Counted from the stretch's first letter, positions 53,504 to 63,759 are shown. The stretch is 64,000 nucleotides of DNA from Allomuricauda sp. CAU 1633 (GCF_017313225.1 NZ_JAFLNE010000003.1:340692-404691), one strand, 5' to 3'. Notes: a model not told the origin generated them from the letters alone. Numbers and translations are program-made.

Positions 53504-54562
53504 TTATTCTGCGGGTGCCATGCTCACCTTAAAGGTCTTTTGCTCTGCCATCCACTTGTTGAATTCCTCTTCGGTCTCCACCACTATTCTCATTTGCATG
53601 TTGTAGTGGGACTTTCCACAAATTTTGTTGCACAGAAGTACGTAGTCAAACTCCCAAGGTTCAGAGTTTGGCCTTCCTTCTGCGGCCCATTGTGCCCTAA
53701 GCGCATTGGTTCTTTTTACTTTTTCCACTACATCGGGATTCAACCGCATTTCTTCGGTAGTTACCGTTGGGGTGAATGAAAATTGTGTGATCATTCCAGG
53801 AACACAGTTCATCTGTGCTCTAAAGTGTGGCATGTAGGCCGAGTGCAATACATCCTGTGATCGCATTTTAAAGTTCACCTTTCTACCAACAGGAAGGTGC
53901 AATTCCTTTACGATGACATCGTCCTCGCCATTAGGGTCAGATTCATCCAATCCCAATACGTTGGCACGATCAATATCAATTAGACGAACGCTAGCATCAC
54001 CCAATACATTATCATCTCCGGCATAGCGAGCTGTCCAGTTAAATTGTTGGGCATAGAGTTCCACTACCAAGGGGTCATCTTCATCATTTACATCCATGAT
54101 ATTGGTCCAAGTGTATAGACCCCAAAGAATCAGTCCTGCCAAAACAATTACGGGAATAATGGTCCAGATAAACTCCAAACGGTCATTATCCGCAAAGAAA
54201 AGTGCCTTTTTCCCCTTTTCACCACGATACTTGTAGGCAAAGTAGTGCAACAAGGCCTGAGTGATGAACTGAACAAAGAAAATGATGGCAAAGGATACCC
54301 ACATCAATTGATCGTACTCTCCACCGTGGGCAGATGAAGCTTCAGGAAGCAACATCTTGGAATATTTTGCAAAACTAAATATGGTGATTCCGTAGATAAA
54401 AATCAGGAAACCAAACATAAGATAGCCATTGTTCTTATTGTCATTGTCAGTTGCTACCTCAGCGTGCTCTGTTTTGAGTTGGGACAATTCAAAAATCTTG
54501 GTCATCTGCCAAATTGCAATTGCCACCAGTACTAAAACAGTCAAAGTTAATAATGCAGTCAT
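53504..54562 (-). CDS. coxB: Cytochrome c oxidase subunit II with CuA site
   Basis: The 352-residue subunit receives electrons at the CuA centre. The full motif CxxxCxxxHxxM is present as Cys311, Cys315, His319 and Met322. The acidic partner is upstream in the cupredoxin domain. It is longer than canonical subunit II because it has an extra N-terminal helix (~1-20) plus a second (~47-66) before the two core helices. It follows actF by 28 bp and precedes coxA by 44 bp. Confidence 0.96.
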   Translation of the reverse strand: MTALLTLTVLVLVAIAIWQMTKIFELSQLKTEHAEVATDNDNKNNGYLMFGFLIFIYGITIFSFAKYSKMLLPEASSAHGGEYDQLMWVSFAIIFFVQFITQALLHYFAYKYRGEKGKKALFFADNDRLEFIWTIIPVIVLAGLILWGLYTWTNIMDVNDEDDPLVVELYAQQFNWTARYAGDDNVLGDASVRLIDIDRANVLGLDESDPNGEDDVIVKELHLPVGRKVNFKMRSQDVLHSAYMPHFRAQMNCVPGMITQFSFTPTVTTEEMRLNPDVVEKVKRTNALRAQWAAEGRPNSEPWEFDYVLLCNKICGKSHYNMQMRIVVETEEEFNKWMAEQKTFKVSMAPAE

Positions 54563-54590
54563 CGTGTATCTATCTAAGACTTAAATCGTA

Positions 54591-55946
54591 TTAATAATGA
54601 AAATGTCTACTTTCCTCAATAAATGGGTTACGCTTTGGCAATAACGGAGCCTTGGTCAAGGTGTTGAACACCCAGAACACAAAGAGTCCACCAAAGAACA
54701 ATATTCCACCTATTTCGGGCAGTCCTATATGCCATTGGTCTCCCACGGTAGCAGGCATTACCATATTGAAAATATCCAAATAATGGCCCAACAAGACCAC
54801 AATACCGGCCATAATCACAAACCAGTTTACCCTTTTGTAATCACTGTTCATCAATACTAACAATGGAAACACAAAGTTCATGACCAACATGCCAAAAAAT
54901 GGCAGTTTGTAGTCTTGAAAACGCGCTACGTAGTAGGTAACTTCCTCAGGTATGTCCGCGTACCATATCAACATAAATTGGGCGAACCACAAATAAGTCC
55001 AGAAAATACTGATACCAAACATGAACTTGGCCAAATCGTGGATGTGGCTGTCGTTGACCACCTCTAAATATCCTCTTGATTTTAGGTAAATGCTCACCAT
55101 GGCAATAACGGTAATACCCGATACGAACATGCTGGCAAACACATACCATCCAAAAAGCGTACTGAACCAGTGGGGATCTAAACTCATGATCCAATCCCAA
55201 GACATCATGGACTCGGTCACCAAGTAGAACACCAAGAAACCGGCAGACCATCTAAAATTCTTTACAAAGTTGGAGTTGTCATCAGACTCATCTTGAGCCA
55301 GGGACAATTTTCTTGAATATTCACGGTAGAAAATCCAACCGCCCAAGAAAATAGCAGCACGAATCAAGAAGAAGGTTGGGTTGAGATAACCCGCTTTTCC
55401 TTGTAGCAATTCATCGTGTGCCACAACTTCAGAATCCATCCAAACAAACATATGGTTCATATGCAAAACGGAAAGCACCAATATCACGAACACGATGATA
55501 CCTCCGGGCACCAAATAGGCTGTAATCCCTTCCATAACCCTAAACAATAATGGCGACCAACCAGCTTGAGCAGCTCGTTGAATAGCATAAAAGGCCAAAA
55601 CTCCCAAGGCAATCATAAAGAAGAAAAATGCAGCTACATATAATGCAGCCCATGGTCTGTTCTGCAATTGGTGCAACAAATGCTCATCATGTGAAGCATC
55701 GTGACCTTCATCATGGGAAGCTTCTTTACCATGTGCTGCAGCTTCTCCGTGAGTTTGATCACCGCCATGGTCTTCGGTGGCTTCGGCATGACCTCCACCG
55801 TGGCCATCTCCGTGGGCGGATGCTACAATAGCTTTTGCCTCTTCCACGGTTGAGGGTGCGGATACAAAACCTATTGCCAGGAAAATAAGTCCAAGACCCA
55901 TGGCAATGAAAGATCCTATTTTTAGTCTGTTTGAAAAGGTATACAT
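54591..55946 (-). CDS. actF: ActF, quinol:cytochrome c oxidoreductase membrane subunit
   Basis: This Alternative Complex III membrane subunit of the NrfD family has about ten helices and binds the quinone headgroup region with ActC. The ATG at 55946 is chosen over a TTG two codons upstream, giving 451 residues. Between helix 1 and helix 2 lies a histidine-rich segment at ~45-92 with eleven His residues. It is followed by coxB. The two subunits ActC and ActF form the membrane core of the complex. Confidence 0.92.
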   Translation of the reverse strand: MYTFSNRLKIGSFIAMGLGLIFLAIGFVSAPSTVEEAKAIVASAHGDGHGGGHAEATEDHGGDQTHGEAAAHGKEASHDEGHDASHDEHLLHQLQNRPWAALYVAAFFFFMIALGVLAFYAIQRAAQAGWSPLLFRVMEGITAYLVPGGIIVFVILVLSVLHMNHMFVWMDSEVVAHDELLQGKAGYLNPTFFLIRAAIFLGGWIFYREYSRKLSLAQDESDDNSNFVKNFRWSAGFLVFYLVTESMMSWDWIMSLDPHWFSTLFGWYVFASMFVSGITVIAMVSIYLKSRGYLEVVNDSHIHDLAKFMFGISIFWTYLWFAQFMLIWYADIPEEVTYYVARFQDYKLPFFGMLVMNFVFPLLVLMNSDYKRVNWFVIMAGIVVLLGHYLDIFNMVMPATVGDQWHIGLPEIGGILFFGGLFVFWVFNTLTKAPLLPKRNPFIEESRHFHY

Positions 55947-55963
55947 AATCAACTCTTATCCAA

Positions 55964-56533
55964 TTATTTTGTTAGGTCTTCCTTTAATTTCATCACATAT
56001 TCGGACACCTGCCACATCTCTTTTTCATTTGCGAACTGAGAAGCATATGAACCCATAGAGTTCAGTCCATAATAAATGGTGTGGTAAGTGGTGCCTACCG
56101 TAATGTTACGTGCAGCATCCGAATAGCTGGGAACACCCAATATTTTTTCGCGTTTTACCAAGTTGCCCTGTCCATCTCCCTTGGGTCCGTGGCATACGGC
56201 ACAGTAAATAGCATACAATTCAGCACCTTTTACCATGTTATCCTCCATATCCAAGGAATCCAATGGACTAGGGTTTAAACGGGCCAATTCTTTCCCTTCT
56301 GGTGTATTTTCAAACTCGTAGGGCATATATCCTCTGGAGATGGTTCCTTCAACGGGAAGCATGGCCGATGTTCCATCGGGGAACAACCCATTGTCCACAC
56401 CTTGGTAGGTTTCATAGCCTACGGGTTCGTACATGTTTGGCATATATTGGTAGTTGGGACTGTTTTTATCGGCGCAAGCTGCAACCAACAGTACCAAGAC
56501 CAAGACAACACTTATTTTACCTAAATGCTTCAT
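55964..56533 (-). CDS. actE: ActE, monoheme cytochrome c lipoprotein
   Basis: With ATG at 56533 the product has 189 residues and a lipoprotein signal ending VAAC (Cys20). A single heme site CAVCH (111-115) lies in a cytochrome c domain with HGPKGDGQGNLV. In ACIII this subunit carries electrons from the actA cytochrome to the acceptor. It overlaps no gene: ActD ends 5 bp upstream and ActF starts 18 bp downstream. Confidence 0.93.
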   Translation of the reverse strand: MKHLGKISVVLVLVLLVAACADKNSPNYQYMPNMYEPVGYETYQGVDNGLFPDGTSAMLPVEGTISRGYMPYEFENTPEGKELARLNPSPLDSLDMEDNMVKGAELYAIYCAVCHGPKGDGQGNLVKREKILGVPSYSDAARNITVGTTYHTIYYGLNSMGSYASQFANEKEMWQVSEYVMKLKEDLTK

Positions 56534-56537
56534 AGTT

Positions 56538-57065
56538 TTAAGACTCCTTTTCTGTAACATTTATTTCCACCGCACCTGTTTCCCACAACAAATCGGTCAG
56601 TTCCTTTTCATTATCGTGTACGCCAATTTCCATTAAAAAGTGGTCATCGGTTGTACGTACATCTGGATTCTCCGCCTTTTTAAAGGGCCACATTCTACTT
56701 CTAAGGTAAAAGGTAATCACCATTAAGTGGGCTGCGAAGAAAACTGTCATCTCGAACATGATCGGCACAAAGGCGGGCATGTTCGCCAAATAGCTAAAGC
56801 TTGGTTTACCACCAATGTCTTGGGGCCAATCCTCAATCATGATGTAGTTCATCATCACTATGGCAACGGTCAATCCCAAACATCCATACATAAAAGAAGT
56901 GATAGCGATACGGGTATCCTCCAATCCCATGGCCTTGTCCAGACCGTGAACCGGGAACGGCGTGTACACTTCCTCTATATGATGGTGCTCTGCCCTCACT
57001 TTCTTTACGGCATGCATCAACACATCGTCATCATTATAAAGCGCTTGTATAACTTTTGATGCCAT
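56538..57065 (-). CDS. actD: ActD, DUF3341 membrane subunit
   Basis: The 175-residue protein has an N-terminal soluble domain (DUF3341), two membrane helices (~58-78 and ~100-122) and a short cytoplasmic tail. It is a structural subunit of Alternative Complex III. The pattern EVYTPFPVHGLDKAMGL is typical. It follows actC by 2 bp. Confidence 0.92.
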   Translation of the reverse strand: MASKVIQALYNDDDVLMHAVKKVRAEHHHIEEVYTPFPVHGLDKAMGLEDTRIAITSFMYGCLGLTVAIVMMNYIMIEDWPQDIGGKPSFSYLANMPAFVPIMFEMTVFFAAHLMVITFYLRSRMWPFKKAENPDVRTTDDHFLMEIGVHDNEKELTDLLWETGAVEINVTEKES

Positions 57066-57067
57066 AA

Positions 57068-58522
57068 TTATTCTTTATCGTTAGATTTTTTAGCTTTAGT
57101 TGTCTTTCCTCCTTTTGCCGGCATTTCATATAATGGTTTTCCAGCGTCTCGAAGCTTCTTGTACTTTTCCCCTGATGCCTTCAAAATGGATTTTACTTCC
57201 GCCTGCGCAATTACCGGGAAGGTTCTGGAATACAATAGGAACAACACAAAGAAGAATCCTATGGTTCCGATGAAGATTCCGATATCCACAAAGGTTGGGG
57301 AGAACATCGTCCAAGAAGAGGGCAAGTAATCCCTGTGCAATGAGGTCACGATGATCACAAAACGCTCAAACCACATTCCTATGTTTACCACAATAGAGAT
57401 GAAGAAAGAGAACATGATACTGGTACGCAATTTTTTGAACCACATGAACTGTGGTGAGAACACGTTACAGGTCATCATAGACCAGTAGGCCCACCAGTAA
57501 GGTCCTGTAGCCCTGTTCAAGAAGGCATACTGTTCGTACTCCACACCGGAATACCAAGCAATGAACAACTCGGTGATATAGGCACATCCCACGATGGAAC
57601 CTGTAATCATAATAACGATGTTCATCAACTCAATATGCTGAACCGTGATATATGCTTCCAAGTGACATACTTTACGCATAATGATCAAAAGGGTGTTCAC
57701 CATAGCAAATCCAGAGAAAATCGCACCCGCAACAAAGTAGGGTGGGAAGATGGTGGTGTGCCATCCGGGAATCACCGATGTGGCAAAGTCAAAGGATACG
57801 ATGGTGTGTACAGAAAGTACCAAGGGTGTTGCCAAACCGGCCAAAACCAAGGAAACTTCCTCAAAACGTTGCCAGTCTTTGGCCCTACCTGTCCAACCGA
57901 AGCTCAACAGGCTGTATATTTTCTTTTGGAATGGTTTTACCGCTCTATCGCGAATCATGGCGAAGTCAGGCAAAAGTCCTGTCCACCAGAATACCAACGA
58001 TACAGAAAGGTAGGTTGAAATCGCAAATACGTCCCAAAGCAATGGGGAGTTAAAGTTTACCCACAAGGAACCAAATTGGTTCGGGATGGGAAGTACCCAA
58101 TAGCCCAACCATGGACGACCCATGTGAATTACAGGGAACAGACCTGCTTGGATAACGGAGAAGATGGTCATCGCTTCCGCAGAACGGTTGATCGCCATTC
58201 TCCATTTCTGTCTGAAGAGCAACAATACCGCCGAAATCAGGGTTCCTGCGTGACCAATACCTACCCACCAAACAAAGTTTGTAATATCCCAGGCCCAGTT
58301 CACGGTTCGGTTAAGACCCCAAACCCCAATACCTGTGGAAATGGTATAAATAATACATCCTAGACCCCAAAGGAATGCTACCAAAGCAATGGAGAATACA
58401 ATCCACCAGTGTTTGTTGGCTTTTCCCTCTACCGGAGCGGCAATATCCACGGATACATCGTGGTATCCTTTATCTCCGAGTACTAAGGGCTTTCGAATAG
58501 GTGCTTCGTAATGCGACGCCAT
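57068..58522 (-). CDS. actC: ActC, NrfD-like quinol-binding membrane subunit
   Basis: The 484-residue polytopic protein of the NrfD/PsrC family has about ten helices and is the main quinol-oxidising membrane subunit of ACIII. Motifs include WWVGIGHAGTLISAVLLLFRQKWR and HMGRPWLGYWVLPIPN near the quinol site. The C-terminal tail is lysine-rich. It follows actB by 31 bp and precedes actD by 2 bp. Confidence 0.94.
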   Translation of the reverse strand: MASHYEAPIRKPLVLGDKGYHDVSVDIAAPVEGKANKHWWIVFSIALVAFLWGLGCIIYTISTGIGVWGLNRTVNWAWDITNFVWWVGIGHAGTLISAVLLLFRQKWRMAINRSAEAMTIFSVIQAGLFPVIHMGRPWLGYWVLPIPNQFGSLWVNFNSPLLWDVFAISTYLSVSLVFWWTGLLPDFAMIRDRAVKPFQKKIYSLLSFGWTGRAKDWQRFEEVSLVLAGLATPLVLSVHTIVSFDFATSVIPGWHTTIFPPYFVAGAIFSGFAMVNTLLIIMRKVCHLEAYITVQHIELMNIVIMITGSIVGCAYITELFIAWYSGVEYEQYAFLNRATGPYWWAYWSMMTCNVFSPQFMWFKKLRTSIMFSFFISIVVNIGMWFERFVIIVTSLHRDYLPSSWTMFSPTFVDIGIFIGTIGFFFVLFLLYSRTFPVIAQAEVKSILKASGEKYKKLRDAGKPLYEMPAKGGKTTKAKKSNDKE

Positions 58523-58553
58523 AATTTATCTTCTAGTTACTTCTTATTATTGA

Positions 58554-61500
58554 TTAAGCCTCGTCTGTGTTTCTTACCTTAACATGATAGAACACATTGG
58601 GTTTGGTTCCTACGTGCTCCAACAAGTGGTACATTCTATCATCTTCCTTCAAATGGGCCACCTTGCTTTCCTTATCGTTGATGTCTCCAAAGACCATCGC
58701 TCCACTGCTACATGCAGCTGAACAAGCGGTCTGGAACTCACCGTCCTTGATGACTCTTCCGTCTCTCTTGGCATCCAAAATGGTTTTTTGGGTCATTTGG
58801 ATACACATGGAGCATTTTTCCATTACCCCTCTGGATCGTACGTTGACATCTGGGTTGATGACCATTTTACCCAAATCATTGTTCATATTGAAATTGAACT
58901 CATCATTGTCACTGTACAAGAACCAGTTGAATCGACGTACTTTATAAGGACAGTTGTTGGCACAATATCTTGTACCTACACAACGGTTGTAAGCCATATG
59001 GTTTTGCCCTTGTCTACTGTGTGATGTTGCCGCAACCGGACAAACCGTTTCACAAGGTGCGTGGTTACAGTGTTGACACATAACCGGCTGGAATGCCACC
59101 TGAGGATTGGCTGATGGGTCTTCCATTTCACGGAATCCTCCCAAAGAACCTTTATCACCCCAAAGACCATCCATTCCTTCTTTCTTCTCATTGTCCTGCT
59201 CAAAGGTCTCTTCCGAAGAGTAGTATCTATCAATACGCAACCAGTGCATATCACGTGAGCGGCGAATTTCTTCTTTTCCAACCACGGGAACGTTGTTTTC
59301 GGCATGACATGCAATCACACATGCCCCACAACCGGTACAAGCGTTCAAATCAATAGATAGATTGAAGTGATGTCCAACGGAACGGTCAAAACTTTCCCAA
59401 AGGTCAGCATCCGGAGATGTCACAGGAATTTCATTGTGGTTCAATGACACATGCGGCATTGGGTTCCACTCGGCATGATCTTTTGTATTGAAGATTTCCA
59501 AGGTGGTTTCCTTGATGATATCTCCCCTACCCATCAATGTTTTATGTTGTTGCACACAGGCAAACTCGTGTTCACCCGCTGCCTTCTCTACAGTAACGGA
59601 TTGAACATCCGAGAAATCTTTATAAAGACTGTAAGCATTTACCCCTGTGGCCATTTCATCCTGGATTCCGGCTTTCTTTCCATATCCAAAAGAAAGTCCA
59701 ACGGTACCCACGGCTTGTCCAGGCTGAACGATTACCGGAACGTTTTCCAGAACCTTTCCATCAACCGTTAATTTCACGTAGCTACCATTCACTCCACCGT
59801 TGGCAACAGTGAAGTTTTCCAAGCCCCATGTTTCGGCATCGGCTTTTGAAACGGTTACGTAGTTATCCCAAGAAACCCTAGAAATAGGATCGGGGAACTC
59901 TTGCAACCATGGGTTGTTGGCCTGGCGACCATCACCCATACCTACTTTGGAGTACAATACCATTTCGGTTCCTGCACTGGTAGAATTTACCAAAGAACGG
60001 ATAGCAGAGGCTATCGGAACAATGCTTGGTTCAACTTCTTCCTCACTGGCTTCACTGGAGGCAACCACAAATTGTTCGTCACCTTCAGCCGATAAAGCAG
60101 AAGGCATGAAAACACCATCTTGCAGTGCTTGGTTCCAAGAACCGCCTTGAAGGATATCTGCACTCCATGTTTCCTTTAGGTAATCGTAGTATGTTTTTTC
60201 GCTGCCCATCCATGTCAATAATGCTGACTGGAATTGTTTGGTGTCAAACAACTCGCGAATGGCGGGCTGCATTAAACTATATTGTCCTTTTTTGAATTGC
60301 GCATCACCCCAAGATTCCAAATAGTGGGATGCCGCAGCAACATATTGCGACGATTGCGCCGTTTCATCATTATTGAAAGCAAAAGCGACCGAAAGTTCTA
60401 CTTGCTCAAGACCTGATACAAACTCTTCAGCATTTGGAAGGGTATACACAGGGTTTACTCCAGCCATGATCAAAGCTCCAACGCGACCTGCATTCATATC
60501 CGCAACCAACTTGTTCACCTTGGCCACATCACCTTGGCGTATATATTTGGGCTTCTCAGCATCAAATGCTTCACTGGCCAACAATTTATTGATAGCCAAT
60601 ACCACGGTTTGTGCGTGAACATCATTTAGTCCAGTTACCACAACCGCCTTGCCTCCCGCTTTCTTGATTTGAGCCGCAACATAATCAACAGCTCCATCAA
60701 CATCTGAAGTTCCTCCGCCTACATTGCTTCCGTTCAATTTGCCATACAATTTGGCCAAAGCAATTTTTTGCTGGGTCGGGGTCATTGGGTAACGCTTATC
60801 CGCATTGGCCCCTGTCAATGACATATTGGATTCCAACTGGATATGCTTGGACATTTTACCATGTTTGGGCACACGACCTTTGGCATAACCGCTATCGTAT
60901 CCTCCACCTTGCCAATCTCCCAAGAAATCGGCCCCGAAAGAAACAATCACATCTGCTTTTTCGAAATCGTAATCGGCCAAGGCACGCTCACCATAAGCAG
61001 CATCGTATGCACTTAGGGCGGCATCTTCAGAAATGGCATCGTAAACCACATGGTTTACATTTTCACCATATTCCGCCTTGAACTCAGCAATCAATTTATC
61101 CGTTGATGGACTGGCAAAGGTCTGGGTCAACAACACAACTTGCTTGTTCCCACCTTTTAACCTACCTAATTTGGCTCGTACCGTAGCATCCAACACCTTC
61201 CATTCTATGGGCTCTCCATTTGCAGACGGCCCTTGAACCCTCTTGCTATCATACAACGTTAAAACAGATGCCTGAACACGGGCATTGGCCCCACCATTGA
61301 TTTTGGCATCGGTATTGTTTTCTATTTTGATAGGTCTTCCCTCTCGGGTCTTTACCAAAATACTGGCAAAATCAAATCCATCAGCAATGGTAGTTGCATA
61401 GTAATTGGCAACACCGGGAACAATACGGTCCGGTTGAACCACATACGGAATGGATTTACGCACTGGACCCTCACAAGCTGCAACGGTCGCTGCTGCCGTA

Positions 61501-61685
61501 CTGAATCCAACATATTTTAAGAAATCCCTTCTATTGGTACTTGAGGCCGACAAATTCTCCTTGTCGCCCAAGAACTCGTCTACAGGAATCTCTTCTGTAA
61601 ATTCGTTATTTCTTAGCGCCGCAACAATGGAATCGTCCGGATTTAACTCCGCTTCGCTCTTCCAATATTTTTTGTTTGATGCCAT
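58554..61685 (-). CDS. actB: ActB, molybdopterin-oxidoreductase-like Fe-S subunit of ACIII
   Basis: The 1043-residue protein joins a molybdopterin-oxidoreductase-like domain (which lacks a functional Mo site in ACIII) to a ferredoxin domain with four cluster-binding sets (~775-1000): CTGCGACVIACH, CQHCNHAPCETVCP, CVGTRYCANNCP and CSMCIQ with CSAACSSG. The N-terminus carries a Tat-like signal variant with NRRDFLKYVGFSTAAATVAACEG. It relays electrons between ActC and the cytochrome subunits. It follows actA by 35 bp. Confidence 0.95.
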   Translation of the reverse strand: MASNKKYWKSEAELNPDDSIVAALRNNEFTEEIPVDEFLGDKENLSASSTNRRDFLKYVGFSTAAATVAACEGPVRKSIPYVVQPDRIVPGVANYYATTIADGFDFASILVKTREGRPIKIENNTDAKINGGANARVQASVLTLYDSKRVQGPSANGEPIEWKVLDATVRAKLGRLKGGNKQVVLLTQTFASPSTDKLIAEFKAEYGENVNHVVYDAISEDAALSAYDAAYGERALADYDFEKADVIVSFGADFLGDWQGGGYDSGYAKGRVPKHGKMSKHIQLESNMSLTGANADKRYPMTPTQQKIALAKLYGKLNGSNVGGGTSDVDGAVDYVAAQIKKAGGKAVVVTGLNDVHAQTVVLAINKLLASEAFDAEKPKYIRQGDVAKVNKLVADMNAGRVGALIMAGVNPVYTLPNAEEFVSGLEQVELSVAFAFNNDETAQSSQYVAAASHYLESWGDAQFKKGQYSLMQPAIRELFDTKQFQSALLTWMGSEKTYYDYLKETWSADILQGGSWNQALQDGVFMPSALSAEGDEQFVVASSEASEEEVEPSIVPIASAIRSLVNSTSAGTEMVLYSKVGMGDGRQANNPWLQEFPDPISRVSWDNYVTVSKADAETWGLENFTVANGGVNGSYVKLTVDGKVLENVPVIVQPGQAVGTVGLSFGYGKKAGIQDEMATGVNAYSLYKDFSDVQSVTVEKAAGEHEFACVQQHKTLMGRGDIIKETTLEIFNTKDHAEWNPMPHVSLNHNEIPVTSPDADLWESFDRSVGHHFNLSIDLNACTGCGACVIACHAENNVPVVGKEEIRRSRDMHWLRIDRYYSSEETFEQDNEKKEGMDGLWGDKGSLGGFREMEDPSANPQVAFQPVMCQHCNHAPCETVCPVAATSHSRQGQNHMAYNRCVGTRYCANNCPYKVRRFNWFLYSDNDEFNFNMNNDLGKMVINPDVNVRSRGVMEKCSMCIQMTQKTILDAKRDGRVIKDGEFQTACSAACSSGAMVFGDINDKESKVAHLKEDDRMYHLLEHVGTKPNVFYHVKVRNTDEA

Positions 61686-61720
61686 ACGATATATCTGAGA
61701 TTATCTTCTTCTTTTAATTC

Positions 61721-63097
61721 TTAATAGTGACACTTACCGCATTCTATTCCACCCATCATGGCAGCGGTCAACTCCTCAACTCCATATTTTTTGGAAAGCT
61801 CCTCATGGATATTGGCGTAATATTCATTGCCGGCAACCTTAACATTGGTTTCTCTGTGACAATTTACGCACCAACCCATAGTCAATGGGGCAAACTGCTC
61901 CACAACTTCCATTTCCTCAATGGGGCCGTGACAGGTTTGACACTCAATTCCTGCTACGGAAACGTGTTGCGAGTGGTTGAAATAGGCAAAATCAGGAAGG
62001 TTGTGAATCCTCACCCATTCCACGGGCTGTGATTCGCCTGTATATTGTTGGTTTTCTTCATCCCATCCCACAGCTTTGTACAATTTCTTGATTTCTCCAG
62101 TGTAGAATTCGTTGGTATGTCCAGCAGCCAAATCTTCAGCAGTAGGACCCTCTGGATTTCCGGTGTATTCATAAATGGACTTATGGCAGTTCATGCACAC
62201 ATTCAAGGAAGGAATGCCTGAAGTTTTGGAAACTCGTGCCGAAGAGTGGCAATATTTACATTCAATTCGGTTATCACCTGCATGTATTTTATGGGAGAAG
62301 TGGATAGGTTGAACCGGAGCGTACCCTTGGTCAACACCAACCTGCATCATCCATCCATATGCAAAATAGGCGCTTGCCAACAAAAGGAAAATAACACTCA
62401 CCAAAACCAAGAATTGGTTCTGCGCAAAAGCTTTCCATAGTGGCAATCGTTTTTCTGCTTTTTCTTTTTCCAGAACAACACCATTGGCTTCAGCAATTCT
62501 ACGCAAGGTCTTGTTTACCAAAATCAACATGATAACCAAGAGACCAAAAACCAATGCCAGTGCACCTAAAATAATTTCGTTGGAAATACCTCCAGATCCA
62601 GTTCCAGCTGCCTCTCCGCCCCCAGCTGGAGCAGCCGCTTGAGCGGGTGCCGGTGGAGGTGCCGCGGTATACGCCAAAATATCATCAATATCCTGATTGG
62701 ACAATGTTGGGAAAGGCGTCATGGCCGCCTGATTGTACTCCGCATAAATTTTATTGGCATACGCATCTCCAGAAGAAATCATCCCCGGACTGTTCTTCAC
62801 CCATGCATATAACCATTCCTTATCAAGGCCTTCATCATCAGCTAAACGCTGTTCCACATTGGCCAATGCCGGTCCGGTCATTTTGCGGTCCAAAGCGTGA
62901 CATGCAGCACAGTTTTGATTGAAGAGCTGTTTTCCTTTTGCTGGGTCACCCCCTGCGGTATCGGCAGCAGCTTCTTCGGTCGCAACCTCCGCAGTGGCAT
63001 CGGCAGCTTCCTCCTGAGCATAAAATGAAGTGGAAAAAAGTAAAAGAGAAAAACCTAAAACTTTAGAAAATAGATGGCGGTATAAAACCTTTTTCAT
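61721..63097 (-). CDS. actA: ActA, multiheme cytochrome c subunit with N-terminal monoheme domain
   Basis: The 458-residue protein has a signal peptide ending FYAQ, an acidic linker, a monoheme cytochrome domain (CAACH at 63-67), a membrane helix (~172-195) and a second helix (~222-245). A pentaheme cytochrome c3-like domain follows with CKYCH, CMNCH, CQTCH, CVNCH and CGKCH. This gives six heme sites in total. The fused N-terminal cytochrome is common in Flavobacteriia. It is the first gene of the operon, which starts at the promoter near 63.19 kb. Confidence 0.94.
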   Translation of the reverse strand: MKKVLYRHLFSKVLGFSLLLFSTSFYAQEEAADATAEVATEEAAADTAGGDPAKGKQLFNQNCAACHALDRKMTGPALANVEQRLADDEGLDKEWLYAWVKNSPGMISSGDAYANKIYAEYNQAAMTPFPTLSNQDIDDILAYTAAPPPAPAQAAAPAGGGEAAGTGSGGISNEIILGALALVFGLLVIMLILVNKTLRRIAEANGVVLEKEKAEKRLPLWKAFAQNQFLVLVSVIFLLLASAYFAYGWMMQVGVDQGYAPVQPIHFSHKIHAGDNRIECKYCHSSARVSKTSGIPSLNVCMNCHKSIYEYTGNPEGPTAEDLAAGHTNEFYTGEIKKLYKAVGWDEENQQYTGESQPVEWVRIHNLPDFAYFNHSQHVSVAGIECQTCHGPIEEMEVVEQFAPLTMGWCVNCHRETNVKVAGNEYYANIHEELSKKYGVEELTAAMMGGIECGKCHY

Positions 63098-63183
63098 ATT
63101 ATCGAAATTTCTGTCGAAACCTTTGGTATGATTATTTCTATTGATATTGAGAGCAATAGCTTTTCATCCACCAAAATTGGTGA

Positions 63184-63214
63184 CAAAAGTACGACATAGA
63201 GTCATTTTTTGAAA
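63184..63214 (-). promoter_or_regulatory. Promoter of the act-cox operon
   Basis: On the minus strand TTTC (63214-63211) and TACTTTTG (63191-63184) are 19 bp apart, a close match to the Bacteroidota TTTG-N19-TAnnTTTG pattern. The leader to the actA ATG would be about 80 nt. Confidence 0.65.
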
Positions 63215-63290
63215 TGTTAAGGTATTGATAACATCTAATTTATAAGGATTCTAAATAATAGGCAATTCGCTGGTTTAGAACTTAAAGAAT

Positions 63291-63298
63291 TACATTTG
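63291..63298 (+). promoter_or_regulatory. -7 promoter element for the SPOR gene
   Basis: TACATTTG is a perfect TAnnTTTG match 32 bp before the ATG at 63331. The upstream -33 region is T-rich (TGGTTT at 63271-63276). Confidence 0.55.
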
Positions 63299-63330
63299 TG
63301 TAAAATAGAATCAAAAAACATTGTAATCTC

Positions 63331-63702
63331 ATGAAAACTCCTGTATTTGTTGCAATTCTGACAGGGTTGGCCTTTCAACTTTCAGCGCAGGAAGGCACGG
63401 TTGCCATCCAACAGGACCCCAGAATAGACCAATTGGTAAAGATGTACGCCGAGGTCAATTCCAAAGCGGAATTTTACCAAATTCAGGTTGGTTTTGGCAA
63501 TTATCAGAAGGCGCAAGATTTAAAGGATCAGGTGGATATTGATTTTCCGGGATGGTTTTCCAAAATTGAATTCGAATCCCCTACCTACAGGGTACGATTG
63601 GGCAAGTTTAGAACCAAATTAGAAGCGGAACGAAAGTACTTGGAAGTCCGGAAAAAATATCCGGATGCCATGCTTTTGAAACCAGAAGCTGATTCCAAAT
63701 AA
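63331..63702 (+). CDS. SPOR-domain protein, exported
   Basis: The 123-residue protein has a signal peptide ending QLSAQ and a SPOR domain (~50-115) with FYQIQVGFGNYQKAQDLKD and YRVRLGKFRTKLEAE, the paired beta-alpha repeats that bind denuded septal peptidoglycan. Such small proteins are often found beside act operons in Flavobacteriia. It is transcribed convergently to infB and ends in a shared terminator. Confidence 0.92.
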   Translation: MKTPVFVAILTGLAFQLSAQEGTVAIQQDPRIDQLVKMYAEVNSKAEFYQIQVGFGNYQKAQDLKDQVDIDFPGWFSKIEFESPTYRVRLGKFRTKLEAERKYLEVRKKYPDAMLLKPEADSK

Positions 63703-63703
63703 T

Positions 63704-63732
63704 AAAAAATCCCGCTAAAGCGGGATTTTTTA
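63704..63732. terminator. Bidirectional rho-independent terminator
   Basis: ATCCCGC at 63709-63715 pairs with GCGGGAT at 63720-63726 around a 4-nt loop, flanked by A6 and T6 tracts. It serves the SPOR gene and infB. Confidence 0.93.
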
Positions 63733-63759
63733 TTTTCAATCTATATTTCTTTAGTGTAA

